From: Hamiltosporidium magnivora
Taxonomy: Eukaryota > Microsporidia > Dubosqiidae
Length of the DNA: 11,174 bases
Assembly (NCBI GenBank): GCA_004325065.1
Contig: PITI01000533.1
Location: 1-11,174, forward strand
Direction: 5' to 3'
Below the pieces are notes generated by a model. The model did not search any database. It saw only the letters and a list, made by a program, of their open reading frames with translations, and was not told the origin of the DNA. Within the stretch, counting starts at the first letter, position 1; each line of letters opens with the position of its first letter. Of this stretch, positions 7,408 to 11,174 are shown in pieces. Made by a program: the position numbers and the translations under genes.

Positions 7408-8386
7408 TAGTACAGAAACCTATGCTATTAAAAAAAATTCCAAAATTTTTATACTTAAAGAGATTTTGTGATATATTAGCTATACCCGCATACATTTAAG
7501 GCCTAAGCATAAAAACTTAAAAGAGTTATTTTTAATCTGATTTACGTGAAATTAAAAATATAAAAATTGACTCGAATAATTATTTGATAACTGCTTTATA
7601 TTATAGGCGCGAAAAGATATATTATTTGTATTGGCATAGATAGACGTAGAATTCTAAACTTACTATTTCGTATTAATTCAATAAAAATAAATAACATACA
7701 TCTAAATAATGTAGATTCTCTACAAATATCCTCTTTTAGATTTATTAGAAGTAAAATAAAGTTTTCTCGCTTATATAAAATTTAAAATGATCAGATTTTT
7801 TTAAATGAAATTCGTTAGCGAAAATTAAATTTCTTTAAATATATTATAAAGTTAAATTTTATCGTCTTGATTGAAATTAAAAATAAATTAAATTACTATC
7901 TTTAGTATTACTTACAATAATTTCGGTTTGTATTTTTATAAATCAAAAATATCCGCCTTTAAAGAATTATACGCAAAAAAAAGTTTAAAATAGATTTGCT
8001 GAAATAGCACAGACTATTATAAGCTAAAAAAATTGAAAGCAATTAAATTTAATTACAATAATCACAATGTTCCGAATATTATCAATTCAATATTATAGTC
8101 TAGTTTATCTAGGCTTGATACATGTTGATAAACTAGGTTGAACCTATCACCGGAAATTAAATATTGGATTTAAACTGTGATCTAAAATAAAAAAGAGTCT
8201 TAGAAACATACTAGCTTTAAAATATAACTAAAAATTGTTTCTACCGCCATATATCTTAGTTGAGATGAAAGCAAAAAAGCAACCTACATTTGTGATATAA
8301 ATATTTTATATTATCATAAACCAAAATATTTATCTATTTCAATGATATTATAACAGAAAAATTGTAAAGCTTGAAAATAACGAAAG
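7408..8386. other. AT-rich spacer, no gene seen
   Basis: About 1 kb of AT-rich sequence with dense stops in every frame, apart from the inverted repeat at 8100..8136. On the minus strand it lies beyond the 3' end of the 662-aa gene. No tRNA-like T-arm, rRNA segment or long repeat was found. Confidence 0.5.
8100..8136. repeat. 10-bp inverted repeat with 17-nt loop
   Basis: CTAGTTTATC (8100..8109) and GATAAACTAG (8127..8136) are exact complements. The right arm overlaps a second small palindrome, TAGGTTGAACCTA (8134..8146). The pair lies about 320 nt past the stop of the 662-aa gene on its strand, rather far for a terminator. Function unknown. Confidence 0.35.
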
Positions 8387-8463
8387 GAACTAAAATTTAT
8401 TTAAGTATAATTTGTTTGAATGATTTCAAAACTTTAATTTTATATATGAACTAAAATTTATTT
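8387..8463. repeat. 16-bp direct repeat at the 3' end of the 662-aa gene
   Basis: GAACTAAAATTTATTT occurs at 8387..8402 and again at 8448..8463. The second copy includes the stop codon (8458..8460) and the last sense codon of the 662-aa gene. The first copy contains the polyadenylation-like signal. A short duplication may have placed a second 3' end sequence downstream; the stop itself would be reproduced in the copy. Confidence 0.45.
8396..8401 (-). terminator. Candidate polyadenylation signal AATAAA
   Basis: AATAAA on the minus strand lies 57 nt past the stop codon of the 662-aa gene. The spacing suits a short 3' UTR. The hexamer is common by chance in DNA this AT-rich, so support is modest. 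Confidence 0.3.
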
Positions 8464-10446
8464 TCGTTTAAAATTCATTTTTAAATTATAATGGTATTTA
8501 AGAAACAATTGAATATATTCAAGTCTTTTATTACATTCCGAGAATGCTTGGATCTCATATGATTCCGTATACGCTTGTGAATTCCATCCACATTTTATAA
8601 AAAAATTGAATAGAACACATAAAGCTTCGGCTGTTTGTGACCAAGATTTGAAATTTAATTGATTAATTAGAAGCTTTTCAATATAATAAGGTTCAAATAA
8701 GTTATAAAAAGTTGAATTTATATTTTCTAAATAGCAAAAATTTTTACTTTTCGAAAATTTAATTTGTAAAGCTTCATGTTTGAAAAAATCAATATATGCT
8801 AAAACAATTCTCTTATAGATTATTTGAAAGTCTACAATTGATTCATCGTTCAAAATATTAGCCTCGTGCGTAATATTCCAGAAAAATTTAGAAATCTTAG
8901 AACGAAATTCTCCGCCGTTTAAATTGATAAGTTTTTGCTTTTCCATCTGCAAAATAAAAATTGATATGGTGTTTGGACTCATTCTAAGCATACAATCTCT
9001 TATGACCCTAATATACCCTATAGGCTTACCAAGTGAGATATGAATATCTTTATTGCTAAAATGAAGACTTTTATTTATAAAATCAAGCATCTGAGTAGAT
9101 TCTGGAAAAATTTCTGTTTTTTTAAAAATATGTCTAGCCATTGTATCAAATAATTCATATTGACTTCTTATCAAAGTAAAAATATAGTTATCTCCGTTGT
9201 ATGCATCATATTCACTGTATTTTAGGCAACAATTTTTCCCGGATGATATTGGATTCAGATGTTTGTTCTTTAATGGAAACATACTAAGTGATTGTACAAA
9301 CTTAAGCAGAAAAATCCATAAACAAGAGTTTTTCACCAAATTTATATCATTGAGAATTATATTTTTAATAAAGTGTTTTATATGTATTAAACCAGGATAA
9401 TAAGTAAAAATAGGAGAATCATCATTACATAAATTAATCTTCTCAACACATTCTAACATATTTTCGCCTATATTCCGAAGTATGTCAGAATTCCCAGATT
9501 TATGCCAAAAAGTTTCTTCTTTTCCAGCCACTGAATCTATCAGATCGAAAAATGGAATAGGATCTTTTTGTATATACTTGGCATTAATATAAAAGTCGCC
9601 TGATATAAAAGTTTGTATGTCCGAAGAAAATAACTCTTTTCGTGATTCATTAAGAACGGCATATGATTTTCCTTTTGTATTTATTATTTTTTCTTGATAT
9701 TTTTTTTTTAGTAAATCCAATTTATGTTCCAAGCTTTCTTTTGCGATTTCTAGTTTAGATTTAGACATTTTTGAAATATCAATAGTACTGGATGATTCAA
9801 GAAAACTTTTAGTATCGGAATCAGAGTCAATGTATAACGGATCAACTATTTCGGATTTTAAAAAAAAGTCTGGCGTTTTTCGCGGCTCAGTAGAATTATA
9901 ATGCTCATCCGAGGTATCATTCCGAAATTCTAAACCGGCTTGATGCTTGTCGATGTCTGATGTTCTTTGTTTTTCCACTTTGTTACAATAAAAATGAGTA
10001 TCTGTCTCAGATGAATAATTTCTTGATAAATCTACAGAAATACTTCTTTTTTTATACGGATGATAACGAAGCATTTGTTTCTTGTTTTTTTGGACTTTGT
10101 TTCCTAAATTATGAAAATCTTTGGCATTTTCTTCTAGATATTTTTCTTCACCATTCGAAAAGGATTCAGATGAAATCTCTTTCTTTATCTCATATTGGGC
10201 ATCAGATTCGTTATCAGCAGTTCTAATTTGTTGTGTAACATCTAAAATCGGACAGGAATTGCAGAAGTGTTGGGTATCATTTGCTTCATTTAAACATTCT
10301 TTATTGTTTTCGAATATATTTGTATTCAAATCATAATTCGCTTGAAAACTTTCTTTTTTCAAGGAATTATAATATTCGGTGTTTATGTATCTCGAGGAAT
10401 ATATTATATTTAATTCGCATAATATATAGAAATATTTCATAAACAT
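8458..10446 (-). CDS. Hypothetical 662-aa protein with signal-like N-terminus, NLS-like cluster and coiled coil
   Basis: I do not recognise a family. The frame is intact, intron-free and far longer than chance allows, so it is a real gene. The first ATG (10444..10446) is taken as start; another ATG two codons later is equally possible. Residues 4-18 are hydrophobic (KYFYILCELNIIYSS) and could be a weak signal peptide, though Glu11 argues against a strong one. Residues 20-290 are low-complexity and rich in Ser, Asp, Glu, Asn and Lys. They include a basic NLS-like cluster (117-134, KVQKNKKQMLRYHPYKKR), an acidic serine-rich patch (198-222) and a Lys/Leu/Glu coiled-coil-like helix (about 228-256). 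Residues 295-650 look like a folded helical domain, including the hydrophobic stretches CLWIFLLKFVQSLSMF (375-390) and ALCVLFNFFIKCGW (608-621), without a recognisable catalytic motif. The C-terminus is basic (MNFKRK). A disordered N-terminus plus helical C-terminus would suit a lineage-specific regulatory, structural or exported protein. No neighbour hints at its role. Confidence 0.85.
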   Translation of the reverse strand: MFMKYFYILCELNIIYSSRYINTEYYNSLKKESFQANYDLNTNIFENNKECLNEANDTQHFCNSCPILDVTQQIRTADNESDAQYEIKKEISSESFSNGEEKYLEENAKDFHNLGNKVQKNKKQMLRYHPYKKRSISVDLSRNYSSETDTHFYCNKVEKQRTSDIDKHQAGLEFRNDTSDEHYNSTEPRKTPDFFLKSEIVDPLYIDSDSDTKSFLESSSTIDISKMSKSKLEIAKESLEHKLDLLKKKYQEKIINTKGKSYAVLNESRKELFSSDIQTFISGDFYINAKYIQKDPIPFFDLIDSVAGKEETFWHKSGNSDILRNIGENMLECVEKINLCNDDSPIFTYYPGLIHIKHFIKNIILNDINLVKNSCLWIFLLKFVQSLSMFPLKNKHLNPISSGKNCCLKYSEYDAYNGDNYIFTLIRSQYELFDTMARHIFKKTEIFPESTQMLDFINKSLHFSNKDIHISLGKPIGYIRVIRDCMLRMSPNTISIFILQMEKQKLINLNGGEFRSKISKFFWNITHEANILNDESIVDFQIIYKRIVLAYIDFFKHEALQIKFSKSKNFCYLENINSTFYNLFEPYYIEKLLINQLNFKSWSQTAEALCVLFNFFIKCGWNSQAYTESYEIQAFSECNKRLEYIQLFLKYHYNLKMNFKRK

Positions 10447-10465
10447 GGACTTACAATTTAGATGG

Positions 10466-10473
10466 TTTATATA
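10466..10473 (-). promoter_or_regulatory. TATA-like element upstream of the 662-aa gene
   Basis: TATATAAA on the minus strand lies 19 nt before the ATG. Short leaders with AT-rich boxes close to the start codon would be expected in a compact fungal-parasite gene. In this composition the word is frequent by chance, so this is only a candidate. Confidence 0.2.
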
Positions 10474-10527
10474 TTAAAGAATTAATTAAATTTTAATGAA
10501 ACATACGGATAAAAAATATTTTGCTGG

Positions 10528-10559
10528 TTGATAAAATATTAATATTATTTTTTTATCAA
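10528..10559. repeat. 9-bp inverted repeat upstream of the 662-aa gene
   Basis: TTGATAAAA (10528..10536) and TTTTATCAA (10551..10559) are complementary, with a 14-nt AT-only spacer. The repeat lies about 80 nt upstream of the gene's ATG, so a regulatory role is conceivable, but AT-only arms arise easily by chance. Confidence 0.25.
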
Positions 10560-11174
10560 AATATATTTTAATCAGTTCACAATAATATTTTCTCAGTTTT
10601 AGATTTTTTTTACAATTTTTTTATGTGTTTTGCAACATAAATCTTTTATAGTAATTTAAAGAATAATTTCTAACATTAAATTAAAAATTAATTTTGTTCG
10701 GGTCTTCAATAAATAAAAAATTTTTACAATGTTTAATAATACAAAGAAAATTAATACTATTGTGCCAAAAAAATATAATTCTTAAGGTATATTGATCGTA
10801 TCTTGTCTATGATCTGTAAGCTATATTTTTCGTGCCGAGCATTGAAAAATAGGCATAGAGATTTTAAACTTTAAAAAAAAATATATGCTGCAAAAACATA
10901 TTATCCCCAATACAGATAAAAAAGTCGATATTTTGTTTTTTTTGTTTTGAATCGGATTCTAACTAGGTAAGAATACTTAAGGACAAAAACAAGCTTCAGG
11001 AATCAAAAAATTAAGAGATAAATAGAATCAGAATTTTCAGAAAAAAAGTGAAAATTACTTCTGGAGGCTTTACATAGGGAAACATTTTTATTAAAAAATC
11101 AAAAATATTATATTTTGCTATTTTGATAGAGTGGATTTATTTTGCCCGGATCTACAGAAACGCGACCAAATTTG

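Larger units (their letters stand above)
10447..11174. other. Upstream spacer of the 662-aa gene; possible gene end at the window edge
   Basis: Mostly AT-rich spacer with no recognised gene or RNA. At the right edge a minus-strand frame is open from the window boundary to a TAA at 11108..11110 (21 codons, with the peptide KFGRVSVDPGKINPLYQNSK) in locally less AT-rich sequence. It could be the C-terminus of a gene entering from the right. A plus-strand reading of the same bases is also open, so neither can be chosen from this window. Confidence 0.3.

Noticed and set aside
9197..10336. Plus-strand frames opposite the 662-aa gene (67, 88 and 71 codons)
   Set aside because: They are antisense shadows of a long intact frame and overlap each other.
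1..11174. CRISPR arrays, bacterial operons, phage or toxin-antitoxin systems
   Set aside because: No regularly spaced repeats, ribosome binding sites or tandem short genes are visible, and the base composition and gene style are eukaryotic.

Overview
The window is extremely AT-rich eukaryotic DNA (roughly three quarters A+T) with very low gene density. Only one long intact gene is visible, an intron-free 662-codon frame on the minus strand (8458..10446). The rest is AT-rich spacer holding decayed pieces of mobile elements and a few short islands of different composition. Extreme AT content, an intronless species-restricted gene and a decayed integrase of the SCAND3/KRBA2 type together suggest a microsporidian with an expanded, transposon-littered genome (the Edhazardia, Anncaliia or Hamiltosporidium style). 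This is an inference from style, not from a diagnostic gene; another AT-rich fungus or protist is possible. No bacterial-type promoter, operon or ribosome binding site is seen.

Layout from left to right. 125..1454 (minus) is an almost full-length integrase pseudogene, broken by several frameshifts and stops, yet with the D-D-35-E catalytic residues still readable. 1794..1922 is a G-rich tract with repeated GTATAGGAA units, unlike anything around it. 1965..2115 (minus) and 2290..2460 (plus) hold two faint further relics: one resembling the C-terminal part of a LINE reverse transcriptase, one resembling the FLYWCH-like zinc-finger N-terminus of a MULE transposase. 2464..4424 is featureless spacer. 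4425..4724 (minus) is a doubtful hydrophobic 99-codon frame. 4835..5023 (minus) is a short frame with a GC-richer core that looks like the first half of a homeodomain, preceded by a perfect 11-bp hairpin at 5065..5091.

6040..6250 is a sharp GC island (about 47% over 6061..6240) of uncertain identity, most likely an inserted fragment of a foreign or older mobile element. 7077..7407 (minus) has interrupted coding-like frames that I cannot name. 7408..8386 is spacer with one inverted repeat. 8458..10446 (minus) is the 662-aa protein: weak N-terminal signal-like segment, low-complexity Ser/Asp/Glu/Lys-rich first half with a basic nuclear-localisation-like cluster and a coiled coil, and a helical C-terminal half. 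A possible polyadenylation signal lies 57 nt past its stop. 10447..11174 is mostly spacer.

The genes do not form a pathway. The window reads as a transposon graveyard next to one lineage-specific gene. The most interesting items are the homeodomain-like half gene, the GC island, the G-rich tract and the signal-plus-NLS architecture of the 662-aa protein.
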